Shown here: positions 1 to 12,420 of the stretch, piece by piece
Layout: each line of letters starts with the position of its first letter
Numbering within the stretch: the stretch's first letter is position 1
NCBI GenBank assembly: GCA_014058105.1
Contig: JACGCM010002300.1
Coordinates: 1,240,001-1,304,000, forward strand
Direction: 5' to 3'
DNA: 64,000 bases
From: Kingdonia uniflora
Taxonomy: Eukaryota; Streptophyta; Magnoliopsida; Ranunculales; Circaeasteraceae
The notes under the pieces: generated by a model
Database searches by the model: none
Seen by the model: only the letters and a program-made list of their open reading frames with translations
What the model was told of the DNA's origin: nothing
Made by a program: the position numbers and the translations under genes

Positions 1-65
1 CTAACAAGAGAATTGAAAACTAAAAGAGTTTCTAACATCTATTTAAAGAAAATAGTAGGTACGTG

Positions 66-92
66 GCCTCGTGGGTAGACGACCCACGAGGC
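66..92. repeat. perfect 11-bp inverted repeat (hairpin)
   Basis: Positions 66-76 (GCCTCGTGGGT) pair perfectly with 82-92 (ACCCACGAGGC) around a 5-base loop. It lies left of the last kinase exon I can place, in sequence with no other recognised feature. It could be a cruciform or RNA hairpin, or simply part of an unrecognised repeat. No run of T follows, and a bacterial-type terminator would make no sense here. Confidence 0.55.
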
Positions 93-766
93 ACAATTTA
101 TCACCTATACTTACTACCCCCCCGGTAAACTAAAGGCCAAAATCCGCCCTTGCTTTATATACAACTATAACAATAACTTATAAGTTCAGACCCTAAAGAT
201 GTTTTATCACACTTCACCAATTACCATGACAAAAGTCATGTAATTACCTATGCAATAACCGTTTCATCTACTGATGTAAAAATAGCTTGCGGGTCTAGTG
301 AATCCTTTTGAGAAGAAACACTATAATGTATTTTGATATATCAGCGTGTACCATGATTTCTTTGTATATAGGATGAATAAAGTGACTAAAACATCTATAA
401 GGTCAGAAATTGTAATTAGTCGTATGTTGCATATATAAATGATGGATAGCATGTTGCAACTCGTTGAAGAGCTGCATCTTAGCATTCCTCTTAGAGATAT
501 ACTGAACCACTAAAAACACATGTCAAAGGTTGCTAATTGCTAGTTAAGTCAAGATTTTGAACAAAATCATTGAAATGATCTTGGAAAAGATAGATTCATC
601 TTTGATCCACTACTCATGTTTTACATTCAGTCAACAAAAAACTTCATTGAAAATGTATGAAACTCAAATTTTATTCTGACAAAGATACCACAGGGGCAAA
701 CATGAGGTACCCTAGAAAAAATATGTATAAGCAAATAGTATAAGTTGAAAATAGTACTAACCACAC

Positions 767-3700
767 CTTGTGATCAAACTCGGCCATCTTTAGAACTATA
801 GGTACAATGATTGGTTCAGTACCAGACTTCTCTATTTTCACAGGAGTTGCATTTGCTTCCACAACTTTAGGAGTTTCTTCTACAGGGCCGTAAAAATCAT
901 ACAAAAGAAAAAGCATCAGAACCAGGTGCAGACTCTTCACACGTTTGCTATATCAAAAATAAAAACTAGCAAGAAATGAAACTCGAGACTTCGGTGAGGT
1001 TTAAAGACTTGTGGTGTGGGCACGTTGGTCACATATCTTCCTACTTGAGGCGTCCTTTTCTGTGCCTTATTTTCTAGCCCTTTACGTTATTTTCACCTTC
1101 CACCAGCGGTTATTGTAAATGAAGTTTACCTTCTCAAAAAGAAAGAAAAAAAAAGCAAAAAGCAAAAAGCAAGATAGTCTTATTTTTAGTGTTCTTATTT
1201 ATTTTTGGCAAAAGATCTAGGCTTTATTGAAAGAAGAAGAAAAAAAGTACAGGGATCAAAAGGAGAAAATAACCTTGGTTCTCAGGAACAGTTCTTGCTA
1301 TAATGGACTTCAGACTAACTCGGTCTTCAGTTACCTGGTCAGCATCAGGTATCTCTCCTTTTGATTTCACATTCATGGAACAAATGTTGGTGATATCAGT
1401 GTCTTTTTCCAGTGCAGTATCATCATTTAAGATCAAGGGAGCGGGTTTTAGATCTTCATTTTTCGTAGATAAGCCGGTTAATTCCCTATTCTCGTCGTCC
1501 ATTAGATAAATACTTGGATCCAAATGTATTCCCTGACACAATTTAATAGAATGGGGGATCACTCAACAATGAAGATGCAATCTGAATGTTCTAACAATTT
1601 TTTGGAAAATTCAGGCTTGTAAGTCTAGTAGTGGGGGTTAAACTACCAGTAAGGAAATAATTACACAGGTTGACATATGATTGAAATATTGCAGTGGTAC
1701 CTAAAGCATGGGTATTTTGAGGTTCACATGAAATGGAGTTAAGGATAATATACCAAAAAAAGAATATGCTGACTAACCACACCTCAATTATAATAGGCTT
1801 CCCATCTTTCATTGCCTTCTTCAAATCACCAGCAAGACCTGGAAGATGTAACCATATCACCCAGCGAACGAGTTGAGACATACAGTAAGAAAGGCAAAGA
1901 GAAACTACAACAAGATCACAGGATTTGGAATGTATAGAGATAAACGCACTTCAAAAACTTCGTTAGAAGAATCTATAGTAATGATATATATACCAAGAGC
2001 AGACAAAGAGACTACCTTTACGAACAATTCTGCATTCTCTACAAAACTCGGTAATAAGTTCCTCAGGTGAACTGAAGTCTCGTGCCCAAACTGGAGTAGA
2101 TACCAAAGGTGCTCTGTGTACGATAAACCAAATATAAACAAATGACTTGGTCAAAAATAATAACCAATTGCTGAATCTGATAAAGCACGAGAAGAGGATT
2201 GATAAGCTTATTGTTATTTTAGGAGAAATTATTTACTTTCACAAAATATTTTTTAGGAAAGCATACCTTATGATATGAATCACGTAAATTAAGAAAATAA
2301 CGTAAAAACATGCTAACGAAGAGAACATACCAAATTCTATATCAAAGTGAATGTGCATGTATTACATCGTATACATACATATCTACCGTTTCGCAATGTG
2401 TTCGTCAATACAAATTTTCATATTTTTTTAATAAAATAAGAAACATACTCAGAAATGTCCCGCGTGTCACATGATTGTTTATTTTGCAGTAGACAATCAA
2501 GCGCACAAATGGATGACTAAGATTTTGGAAATTAAGTTTTCAAACAGAAATATTGTCTCTATAAAGTTCCTCCCTACTACTAGATTTCTGCTTATAGGTC
2601 TCTGTGTATGTTAAGACAGCTTTCTTCGATGTAGTTTCCTAGAAATCCATACACATCCAGAGACGGACTCTGTTGTTATGGTAGTCTTTTTAGGGCCGGA
2701 GATGAAGAATGCTACGTCTGGCATCTCTTGTCTGAGAAAATATATTCGTTGAGCAAAAACAACAATAGACTGAGCTCCATAAGCTTTTATGTTTATTTTG
2801 TTTCATTTTTTCTTTTTTTCAGGGCATCTCGATTGGTGTTGCAAAAACCTATAAAACAGCTCTCTGATGCAAAAACCAACTATACAATTTTATAGCTTAA
2901 AATTAATTTTGTCATGATGAACCACAATTAATTTGTGTCTCTTTATAGGTCTTTGTTCTTGAAGTGCATATCACCTACTATGCTTTCTATGAACTTGATC
3001 AACTCAACTGATGATCATTGAAAGAAAATTCTTCCCAAGTGTTCTATTTTGCATCGTGGTTACTGTGGTTTTATGCAGAAACATTATCATAATTTGGTAC
3101 TAGTTTATCTTTGCTATCAAAATTTGTATTTTGGCCCAACCAATGTTAGTCATGTGCACCTCGCCCACTGTGGTTTTTCGTGAAGGGGTCTCGACCAACT
3201 TTAGTTCAAGGCGGTTATTTAATTCATCTACATCAATACTTTCAATAAGAAAATTTGAATTATGTTCCTGTTGTATATGATTTCTCAAACACTTCTCGTC
3301 CAGTTGGTTAAGTTGAGAGGTCAATTATAGTAATCTTCATTCTCATGTTCCTTCTCAATCTAACTTTGAAGTTCCAACATAGAACTAAGTATCTTATCAA
3401 GCAATGGTTTATTCTTTTCTTTGGTTTCATTTCAATTATTCTTCCTTTCAACAGCTTATGGACAGCATAATGATGGTTTATAGGGGCTACATGCTTGCAT
3501 CGATGTGACCAAACTCAGTTGGATACAAGCATAAGATGCAGCTACTGTTGCTTCCCTCATTAGGTGGTTCTTTGGTTCCCCAATACTCTACAGCTTTAAA
3601 GGAATTATGGGACTGTAAACAGTTTTTTTTTTGGGCACAAGGTTTCAGTTATTGTTGCAGCTCTTACTTTAATATTGTTTCTCAAAGGCAATTCTCAACT

Positions 3701-6700
3701 TGGGCATCAATTCCAAAAATCAAATGTGTTTTTATAAAGCTCTTAGATAAATCAACTACTTCCTTTATGCTGGTGATTGGATTTGCTCAATAACTTGGGC
3801 TTCTAGTGCCCTACCAAGGTCAATGCAAATTAATTTATTTTTCTAAGATGGAATGTAACTTAGTTTATAAACCAATATAGATAAATTTAATCTTTGGTAC
3901 ATTAAAATATACAAGTGCCGAATTTAGAAAAAATCAAACTTGCAATATTTAGTTGCTTATGAAAAATTTTATAACACAAGAAGTTCACAGAAGCAACTCA
4001 ATCTTACATGTTATTTATTCCCTATATATTCATTTTTTTGGCACTGTACCAAAAATTCCATCGAATCCATACGAATATATGTACTAAGCTGCATCGTTCA
4101 AGCTTGAAAAATAGTATTAAGCAAAACATTGGCTAGGGTAGGCTCGGTGTTCCATGGATGATCATCAAGGGTACTAGCTAATTTATAAGGTGAGCGACAC
4201 ACAGATACTATTGATTTTATTAGAGATCTGCCCAAAAGGATGTCTTGAGAAGTTGCTGCAAAGAGTCAAAACTGAAGTAAGAATACCAAATCCCTCCACC
4301 GTGTCAGGAAACTGTGTGAGGTCGCTAGATCCAGTTATTAGGAGAGCATTGACAAGCCAAAAGTACAGTCTTAGAGGGAAGCAACTATAGCACACAACTG
4401 AGTTTAGCTGCAATAAGGTACACACAAGTATGCAGACCAGTATTAGGTGTCCCTTATGACATGCTGAGGCTGCAAAGTAAAAAAAATATTAAATTGAAAA
4501 AAAAAAATAGATTAATGATTCCTTGTTAAGTGTTTTTATTTTGTACGGAATTCCAGTGAGAAGAAGAGTTGAAGGAATGCAAAAATGAATATAATGGTTA
4601 ATGGATCTCCCTGCACATCAAAAACTGCCAAGTTTTAGTGCACATAAGAACATGCCACCTCTTTTCTGATTGACGACAACAGGTGGCCTAATAGATTATT
4701 GGATATGAATCACGGCTCTAATTTTATTTAGAGATGTAACCTTATCTGCACCTCAAAATATAAGATCCTGGGGATACTCCTCTCATTGCCAATTGGTTTT
4801 GAGATGTAACCTTCAGTTTTAATAGAGGCAAATGCTAAGTTCCAGACCACTTAGTTTGGTATATATAAACACTTTATGGCCTAGGCAATTCAAGCTCCCT
4901 TAAGGTATATGCTATGCCCACCAAAATGAGGAAAGAACTTGTAAAATTGGAGTCTCGGCATAACTTGGAATTAGGTTTAAATGAAAATTTCTCAGAGAAA
5001 TATCGTACTATGAGAGCAACTCTAAGTTAGAAAGGTTTAAAGATAAACCTCTAAGTTGGTTTGGATGTAAAGGCATGGACGTGCAGAGAACCTGCATTTA
5101 TGTGGTGCTGAAATGGAGTCCTTAAGAGTTTGTGGAACTTATTTCGAGTTGGAGGGTAGGGCTCTCAAGGGCCCAACATCTTAATCGCTATGGATTCTTC
5201 TCCCTTAAGTGATTGGATGGCTGTTGTGGAAAGAGTGCAATGCTAAATTCTTCTAGGATAAGGCATCTGTGTTTGATGATATTATTGTTGATACCCTCAG
5301 CTCTCTTTGGTATGAGTTTGTGGCAATCCTGCTTTTCTTAAATTTAGTTCATGGTTATGTGGTAAAGTTGGGGGCTCAAGGTGTTGTCTAGTCCTTTGAG
5401 CTGCTTCTTTCCTTCTTTTCTGAGTTGTTTTTGTATCTTTTTATTTTCCTTTTGTGGGTTATTAAGCTTTACTCACATTGTTTGAAAATTTAATTGGTTC
5501 AGAATAAAAATAAGGTTTCTTCCATTAATTGATTCTCTTAAAACATGTGTAATCGAATGTAATATGGCCCTTATGTAGCCTTTTTTCTCAGTCAATTGAT
5601 GACTCCAATATATAGGATAGGACAACCATATACCTACTTTATGTACAGACTTTGAAAATATCTAATAGCATATTTTACAATATTTATCACTTTATATGAA
5701 TCATGTGATGTATCTGTCAGCTCATTATAAATTGTGAAAAGCCTTACAGAGTTGACGTCTACGAGACTCATTTTTTCATGGTGGCGGAGGGATGAGATAT
5801 AATGGCTTTTACTGAAGTAAACAGCAATAAGTTTGCTACTAACTAAAAGTCTGAAACTAAGATTTTTTTAGGGTGAAGCTACAGAAAAAGCTAATGGTCT
5901 TCTTTAGCAGTGGGAGCCTTGGAAGATGATTTATGGTAAAAAGAGCCACTGAGAAATACTTACAAGCATGGCTTGATGTTATATGATAATTTCAGAGCAT
6001 CAACACATAAATATCCAACAATCAACATTTCATGTTCAATGTGCCTAATTGTTAAGTTTATTGAGCACTACAACTATCAAAAGACTAATACTATTATTTC
6101 CCAGAAGCAAAATGTATATGCAGAACAACAAATACAGATACAGATAATATGGTTTTCCAGATTACTTAGATAGCTCTTCTTAAATCTAGCAGCACGAACC
6201 GGATATTTTCATCATATCCAATTGGTTTGCTTTCTAAAGATCAAGTAAGAAAGCATCCTGATTTCTATCTTCACAGTATTCACATAATCTACTTTATATA
6301 CTTAATGAAAATAAACCTTTTTTAATTAACAACTAAGATAGATAAAGGATAATAAGAGGGGTAAAAGAGACAAATCGCACATACTCAGTTGATGTACGAA
6401 GCAACTCATAGACCATGTCTGTCTGCAACATTATGATAAAATTTAGAAGCATGAAATATACTTAGAAATCAATTAAGTTAACAAGAATTTCACTGAGGAC
6501 AATTGCTTCAAAGGCAAACGCAAACCTAACCTGTAAGACATTTGGCAAATTTAACCGTTGAGCGAGCTGGGTAGCAATGGTGGACTTCCCCGCGCACGCA
6601 GTACCACATACAAGAATTACCAGTGGTACCCTTTGGTGATGAAATCTAAAAGAAGTACCACAAAAAAAAAAAAAAAAGTTTTAATTAAAGTTATGGTCAA

Positions 6701-7622
6701 TCTTCAAGTGCGTAAAACGCATGTCTACATGCGTGCGGTAAATAAGATCAATTAGATGGCAGTGTGCATTGGACTAAATGCATCATTACTCATAGAAACC
6801 CAACATGAACGGATTCTGTGTGACAAATTATAACCAAATGGAAATAAAGGATAATCGATTGCAAAATACTACATAAGCACACTCACCCAGTCATCATCTT
6901 GTAGCGGGCAATGTATTCCTCCCCATATCCCCGCCGCTCCATGAGCTACATCATAAACCCAAATACAAATATTATCTCTTCCAATATTAAATAGGTAAAA
7001 CAAAACGAAAACTGAAAAAAAATAATATATATATATACCTTGAAAAGATTAGCCTCCAAATCGGATTGAGAACTGCAAATACCCAGCATATCCCACTAGT
7101 TTATATCATAAATAAGCAACAACAAAAAACACATAAAATAGAGTGAGTAATGACATACACATCCAAGAGAATATTATCTATCAGAAGTTTCTTCAGCTCA
7201 AGCGCAATTTTAATAGCGACATGATTCGGAATCTGAAAACAATACAAACTTATGATCAACAATTAAAATGATAAATTGGGTAGTGTTTGATGTGACCTTA
7301 GTGACAGTCAACATTCGACTAAGGAGAAATCTTGAGAGAACATAGTAGTGATCTGCATTGTCTCCTAACCATACTTTGACCTAAATTAATAAAAAAAAAT
7401 CGATGATCATCAGTGATGTAACAATATTACAAGTTTGTTTGCATATAATTGATTGATGATTATGCGAACCTTAACGAAATCGTATTTGGAGGAAGCATTT
7501 CGAGCAGAGAATCTTCCCGAGTGGAGAGATTTTTTATCGTCTGATTCTTTTGTGGTGTTCTTGAGAAGGTTTAATTCAATTGCAACTCCTTTCCCCTTCT
7601 TCATTTCCATCTCTTTGTGCAA
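767..7622 (-). CDS. P-loop kinase, 2-phosphoglycerate-kinase-like (3' end not found)
   Basis: Spliced minus-strand gene. Exons that join in frame with GT-AG borders: 7622-7470, 7380-7297, 7232-7159, 7072-7039, 6945-6887, 6645-6531, 6422-6385, 2113-2016, 1838-1783, 1532-1274 and 879-767, together 1083 nt or 361 codons without a stop. Residues about 47-105 (KVWLGDNADHYYVLSRFLLS onward) look like the ATP-cone of archaeal 2-phosphoglycerate kinases. Residues 149-157 are Walker A (GTACAGKST), followed by TIATQLAQRLNLP and TDMVYELLR, then a variable acidic stretch in the 1532-1274 exon and VPIVLKMAEFDHK in the last exon. The family phosphorylates a small acid such as 2-phosphoglycerate; the plant substrate is not settled. 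The 767 exon ends at a good donor (GTGTGG), so further exons lie in 1-766 or beyond the window; I could not place them. The start at 7622 is the first ATG of the open frame; further 5' exons cannot be excluded. Confidence 0.85.
2114..6384 (-). other. 4.27-kb intron 7 of the kinase gene
   Basis: The exons at 6422-6385 and 2113-2016 join in frame across this gap (leftover GA plus A restores a Glu codon), so the gap is an intron. It is far longer than the other introns, most of which are about 70-240 bp (one is about 390 bp). Apart from a LINE-like piece near 5.2 kb I see only AT-rich non-coding sequence and short chance ORFs. The size suggests growth by insertion. Confidence 0.7.
5150..5380 (+). 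pseudogene. LINE-like C-terminal fragment in intron 7
   Basis: The plus frame through 5216-5350 reads WLLWKECNAKFF, a stop, then DKASVFDDIIVDTLSSLWYEF. It resembles the W-x-x-W-x-x-R/C-N region near the end of plant LINE-type reverse transcriptase proteins (zf-RVT tail). It is short, carries a stop and lies antisense to the host gene. The call rests on pattern resemblance alone; a chance open frame is possible. Confidence 0.35.
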
Positions 7623-7849
7623 AGTTTTCTTCTGTAGTCTTCAAATGAGATTTCTCAAAAATAGAGCAACTCCAGCATCTTATAAAAGGCCCAATAACTT
7701 TTCTCTTAGAGATGTCCAATGAGAGCATCCACAAATAGCTGGCTAATTTACCTAGCCACTTGTGATAAAAAAACTACTAAAACCTGACATGGCCAGATAT
7801 GATAACTTTTTCAGGATGGGGATTGTTGCTTGCCACGTATTATTGTTTT

Positions 7850-8095
7850 TAAGTAATCTTTTTTTTTTTCTTCTTCAGGGAAAGTTACAAAATTGAAAAA
7901 AAAAAAAAAAAAAAACCAAAAAGCCATACGAGTCGTACTAAATATTTTTCTATTTTTTATAACATTAAAAAAACAAAAGTAATTGAAAAACCAAAATATC
8001 TGCGCCATTTGAGTTGGCATAACGCCTATTGAATCCGCACAGTAACTTCTTCTTTTTTTAATAAAAAAAAAAAAAAAAAACATAAAAAAAATAAT
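7850..8095. repeat. A/T homopolymer-rich tract
   Basis: Runs of T near 7860, A near 7897-7915 and A near 8062-8078 dominate this stretch upstream of the kinase start. It could be nucleosome-poor promoter-side DNA or debris of poly-A retroposons. The apparent small ORFs here are low-complexity artefacts. Confidence 0.6.
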
Positions 8096-8099
8096 ATAA

Positions 8100-9065
8100 G
8101 TGAAGGGGCCTCTGAAAATTTATGATAAATACTTCATCGCCACATATAGCGTCTAATTGCATGAGTAGGAGTGTAACTTAAGTGATAATGATTGTGAAAA
8201 TGGAATTGTTAAGCAATTTGTAATGCTACTACTAATGCTCTAAGAGTCTACGTAGGATTTTATTTATTTATTTTTTAACTAGAGGTATCCAGGTATCCTC
8301 TAGATTGTCAATTATTGACTTTATCCTCTTCTAATGCTTGTGCAATAGCCCACAAACTGCACAAACCGGGCAAACCAGCACAAGACAGACGAGCTCATAC
8401 CAACCTCAAATCCTACCTATAACGCCTCAGCGTATCAACCTAATATTTTGTAAATAGAATCTCTAGGATGTAACAAAGCCTTGTAAAAAGTTTCGTTAAT
8501 TTCTGTAAAGTTTAGGTTAGCCTTTAGGGGGAGTACGCTTCATCTCCAACTTTGATATTTCTATTTGGTTGTAAGCTATTTACTTAGTAGCTATATTGTA
8601 AAGGAAGTGAATCCAATACACCCGAGTTAGAATTAAAGCCTTGTAATATTATTGATAAGTTAATGAAAGCTAGTTTGCATTGAATCTTTGCTGCCTTGAT
8701 ATTATGTGATATTGTGATAAAATACTATTAAAAGAAGACGAATAAGTAGGCTTACTTAAGGCACGTGCCTTGAGTGCCACACGTACCAAGCTTGTATCTC
8801 AGTTGGTCCATGACACTACCAGTTGTTTATTTACACACCATCACCACTAGAGCACAAGGTTATTGACTAATTGGTAGTAGGATTCTCTAGTAGATCATCT
8901 CGGTTTCACCCTTTTGTAACATAAAAGAATCGTCAACCTCGACTTTAATGAGCTTTGTCCATACTAGGAGTTTGGATCCCGTTTGACAAACACAAATTTC
9001 CCCTTACAACGCTATAGTGCTGCTGCTGGAGATGGTCAAATTCGGTCTATTTCCAATTATTCAAA
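8100..9065. other. intergenic, no gene; LTR-like debris possible
   Basis: No open frame of interest. The stretch 8340-8710 has the texture of a degraded LTR end, with pyrimidine/AT-rich text and repeated TTGTAA motifs, but I find no paired LTR, primer site or target duplication. The plain call is unassigned intergenic sequence. Confidence 0.35.
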
Positions 9066-9074
9066 GATAAGAAA

Positions 9075-9619
9075 GGGAGACTCTACTTGCGCATCCCAAT
9101 TTTGCACCCCATAGTAATCCTCCTTTTTAAAGAAAAGAGGACCCAACTCCAAAATGATTAGACATTCCCCCCCTTAAAAAATTAAAAACTCTCATACCCC
9201 CTTTTCTCTTTTCCTCTCTTTTACCTTTCTCTATCTCTGTGTCCCTCTTCCACCCCCCTCTCTCTCTCATACCCCTTTCTCCCAACTATCTCATTCTCCC
9301 TCTCAAACACTTCTAAGTCCCCAACACATTTGGAAAATTGTATTATCACCTCGAAATGCATGAAAAAAAGAAAGAGATGAGAGAGAGGTCAGAAAGATAG
9401 TTGGGAGAGAGAAGTAAGAGAAAGAAAAAAAATGTGAAAGAGAGAGGAGACAGAAAAAAGAGAAGGGAAATACTAGAGGGAGGAATGAGAGTTATTTCAA
9501 TTTTAAAGGGGTGAGAGAGAGGAAACTTTTGATTTGGTACTCCTCTTTAAAAGATAAGTCATATTTTTTTTTGGGTGTGCATGTAAGTGTAAAAATGGTG
9601 TGTGCAAGTAGTGGCTCCC
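9075..9619. mobile_element. 545-bp Mutator-type MITE with 9-bp target duplication
   Basis: The left end GGGAGACTCTACTTGCGCA and the reverse complement of the right end GGGAGCCACTACTTGCACA are imperfect terminal inverted repeats, and the similarity continues inward (AATTTTGCAC against ATTTTTACAC, then AAAGAGGA-type blocks). Flanks are gataagaaa (9066-9074) and gataaaaaa (9620-9628), a 9-bp duplication with one mismatch, which is the size made by Mutator transposases. There is no coding capacity. The arms are a CT-rich stretch (about 9180-9310) and a GA-rich stretch (about 9360-9500), so the whole element can fold back. Confidence 0.75.
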
Positions 9620-9894
9620 GATAAAAAAGCCTCAAGTAGACCACACATCAGTTTCTTCAAATTCTAATCTACTCACACTTCAAATCATCACGATCATCAT
9701 AAAAATTTTATGATCTCTAGCTATTGGGTGTAATTTATTTCTTACCCATCATCACCAGTTTTGGATTTTAGATTTGGTGTTGGTAGAAATTGGGAATAAG
9801 GTAAAGAAACTATTGAAGTATTAAAAAGGTCATTTTTGGTATTTGAGATTCAACTATATAGGTAAGTTAGATCTACCAATAGTCTAAAAGCTTA

Positions 9895-11172
9895 ATGAAA
9901 GGGATTGATTTGAGTACCCTGAAGAGAAGTAAAAGGTTGAGGGGTGATATTTTCGAAGCCAGAAATTGTGGTACTAATCATAATATTGAGATATGCCGCC
10001 TTAAACATAACAACAAAAACAAAAATAAAGCATCATATGTTATAAGCAAAAGAGAGTGTTCCCAACTTCCAGAGGACCTCATTGGTAACATTGCAAAATG
10101 GGTTTCTTGTATTGACGATATCGTTAGGTTTGGTGTTGTATGTAAGTTATGGCGATCCATTACGACTCATAGACAATATTATTTTGGTAACACATAGCTT
10201 CCCTAGCTGATACTAGCCGAGAAAATGAACAATATTAATTGCAAGTTTTATCGCGGCTTCTTCAGTTTTTCAACCAATAATATTTTCTATACTAACTTAC
10301 AGGAGGCTCGTGGAAAGAAGTATTTGGGTTCATCCTTTGGTTGGTTGTTCACCATCGGCCTTGATATAGAGATTCACCTCTTAAATCCAATAACCCGTGT
10401 TCAAATTCGACTTCCACCACAATCGTTCCCAAAGCAGTGGGAACATTTTTATTATTTAGCGCATTTGTGCCAAATGTCTGTTTCAAAGGTGGTTTTATCT
10501 ACGGGTCCATCAGTTTCAACCACCAACTGCATTGCCATGACAATCTACTCCTGTGACAGATTGGGATTTGCTAGTCCTGAAGGTAAAGCTTAGACTGACT
10601 TAGAGAGTCCATATAGTGGATATCGAGATGTCTTATACTATAAAGGTTTATTCTATGTTATCACTTGTTTTGGAGAACTCTTAATTTGTGATATTAGTAG
10701 CGCTCAACCAAACATAATACAGTTAATGTTGCCACCGAAAGATTTAGAATTAGGTGTTGATTTAACAAATGTCTTTTATCTTGTGGAGATAGCCGGGGAG
10801 CTCTACATGGTTGTAAAAATGTATGGTTACGTTAAGGAAGGAAGGCTTGGTAGCCAGATATATCATACCAAGAGTTTTGATGTCTACAAATCTAATCTCG
10901 ATACTAGGAAGTAGAACAGGGTGCATCGTCTGCCTGATTTTGCCTTGTTTTTGGGTACCAATTCTTCATTTGCTCTCTCAGTTGCTGGCTACCCATAACT
11001 CAAGGGAAATTGTATCTACTTCATTGTCGATTTATATGGAGCTTACGAATAAGGTGTTCTTGATATGGGGATCTTTGATTTTAAGGATCGGACAATTCAG
11101 CCGCTCTATTCAGGTCATATTTCTTGTTTTTGGCTTTTTGCACCCGTGTTCCTAACACAAAATCCGTGGTAG
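9895..11172 (+). pseudogene. F-box / DUF295 protein, six in-frame stops
   Basis: One frame of 426 codons carries the whole plant F-box/DUF295 (SKIP23-like) layout. The F-box is at residues about 58-100 (CSQLPEDLIGNIAKWVSCID, then VCKLWRSI). DUF295 follows with LLNPITRVQIRLPP, a LESPYSGYRDVLYYKGLFY-like block, FYLVEIAGELYMVVK, FALFLGTNSSFALSV and the usual ending PLYSG...NPW. Internal stops lie at 10195, 10204, 10591, 10912, 10996 and 11050; no frameshift is needed to read through. Two of the stops sit where the second copy or the family has Trp. Family members act as substrate receptors of SCF ubiquitin ligases; this copy cannot make a full protein. No intron is seen, as is usual for the family. 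Confidence 0.85.
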
Positions 11173-11699
11173 AGCTTTATCTCTTTATTTCTTCTATTGG
11201 TCATATTGGTCATCTAGTATTTGCATTATTTATTTGCATTACTTGTTCACAAATTTATTTTATTAATGGATTTGCATTATTTTAAAAAATAAATCATAGC
11301 TTATTTATGGTTTCCACCATGCAATTTGATGTTAACTTGCATTGCATCACAACTCTTATGATATAAAAGCTATGTAACATTGATATGGCCCATATGGGTA
11401 TGTGTTCCAGTGATGGATGCGGGTATGGGATGTTGGATACGATGGCTTCAAACTAAATGAAAACGCGGGTACAACCTTATATATAAAAAGATGTTTTTAT
11501 AAATTTTTATTTTCTCTATAGCTTATTATGTGCATTCATAATATGATTGCATATGTTTATGATTTTAACTTTTTGTTAAAATATAAAAAACCTATAAATC
11601 GGATAAACACAGGTTAGTATACCACTAATAACTAACATTGAAACAATGGTAGAGCTTTGATGGATTGTGTAACATGTTTAAGTATTTGGAAACTTTAAA

Positions 11700-12420
11700 A
11701 GATATCTCAAAAAGTTGATGATCTAAGCGAGGAGTACCCAATTGGGCAATTGATGTCCAGGAGGCAGATTTTCTTTTCTTCGTATATATGAGGTGTCCAT
11801 GTTGGCATAAAAGATGAGGTTATATCAAGATGTCTACTCTTGTAGCACTAGATTGGGATTTGCTAGGCTTGAAGATGAAGCTTGGATTGACTTAGAAAGT
11901 CCATATAGTTGATGTCAAGATGTCTTATACTTTAAAGGTAGATTCTATGCTATCACTCGTACGTGGGGCCTCTTAATTTGTGATATTAGTAGTGCTCAAC
12001 CAAACATATTACAGTTCATGTTGCCACCGAAAGAGATGCTTTTATCTTACGGAGATAGCCGGGGTGCTCTACATGGTTGTGAAGAGGTACAGTTACCTTA
12101 GGGATGGAAAGCTTGGTAGCGAGATGTTTGATCTGAAGACTTCTGTCTACAAGTGGAGCAAAAAGTATTGTTGCATGATGTGATTTTATTTTTTGGTACC
12201 AATTCTTCCTTTGCTTTCTCCGTTTCCGACTACCCAGAACTCAAGAGCAATTGTATCTATTTCATTTACGACTTCTATTTATGTTACAAGTTATAACTAT
12301 GAATGCGGTCTTGTTATGAAGATCTTTGATTCTAAGGAACGAACAATTCAACCATTTGTTCAGGTTATAATTCTATCTTTCAATTTTCTCCCCCCGTCTT
12401 AGTAACACCAAATCCACGGT
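11700..12420 (+). pseudogene. second, partial DUF295 copy
   Basis: A diverged repeat of the second half of the upstream gene. It shows the same blocks in order: RLGFARxEDEAWIDLESPYS, FYLTEIAGVLYMVVKRYSYL, SVYKWSK, then text matching FLGTNSSFAFSV and NPR in other frames. Several frameshifts and stops break it, and no F-box part is visible. It probably arose from a local tandem duplication, as is common for this family. It still carries Trp where the first copy has a stop, so the two decayed independently. Confidence 0.7.

Noticed and set aside
3536..3793. 85-codon plus-strand ORF in the large intron of the kinase gene
   Set aside because: No family resemblance, no splice or promoter support, and the flanking kinase exons join in frame without it.
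7811..8083. 90-codon minus-strand ORF
   Set aside because: It is made mostly of Phe/Lys from poly-A/T runs; a low-complexity artefact.
8340..8710. Possible solo LTR
   Set aside because: No TG...CA ends, no target duplication and no partner could be found, so it is only mentioned as debris.
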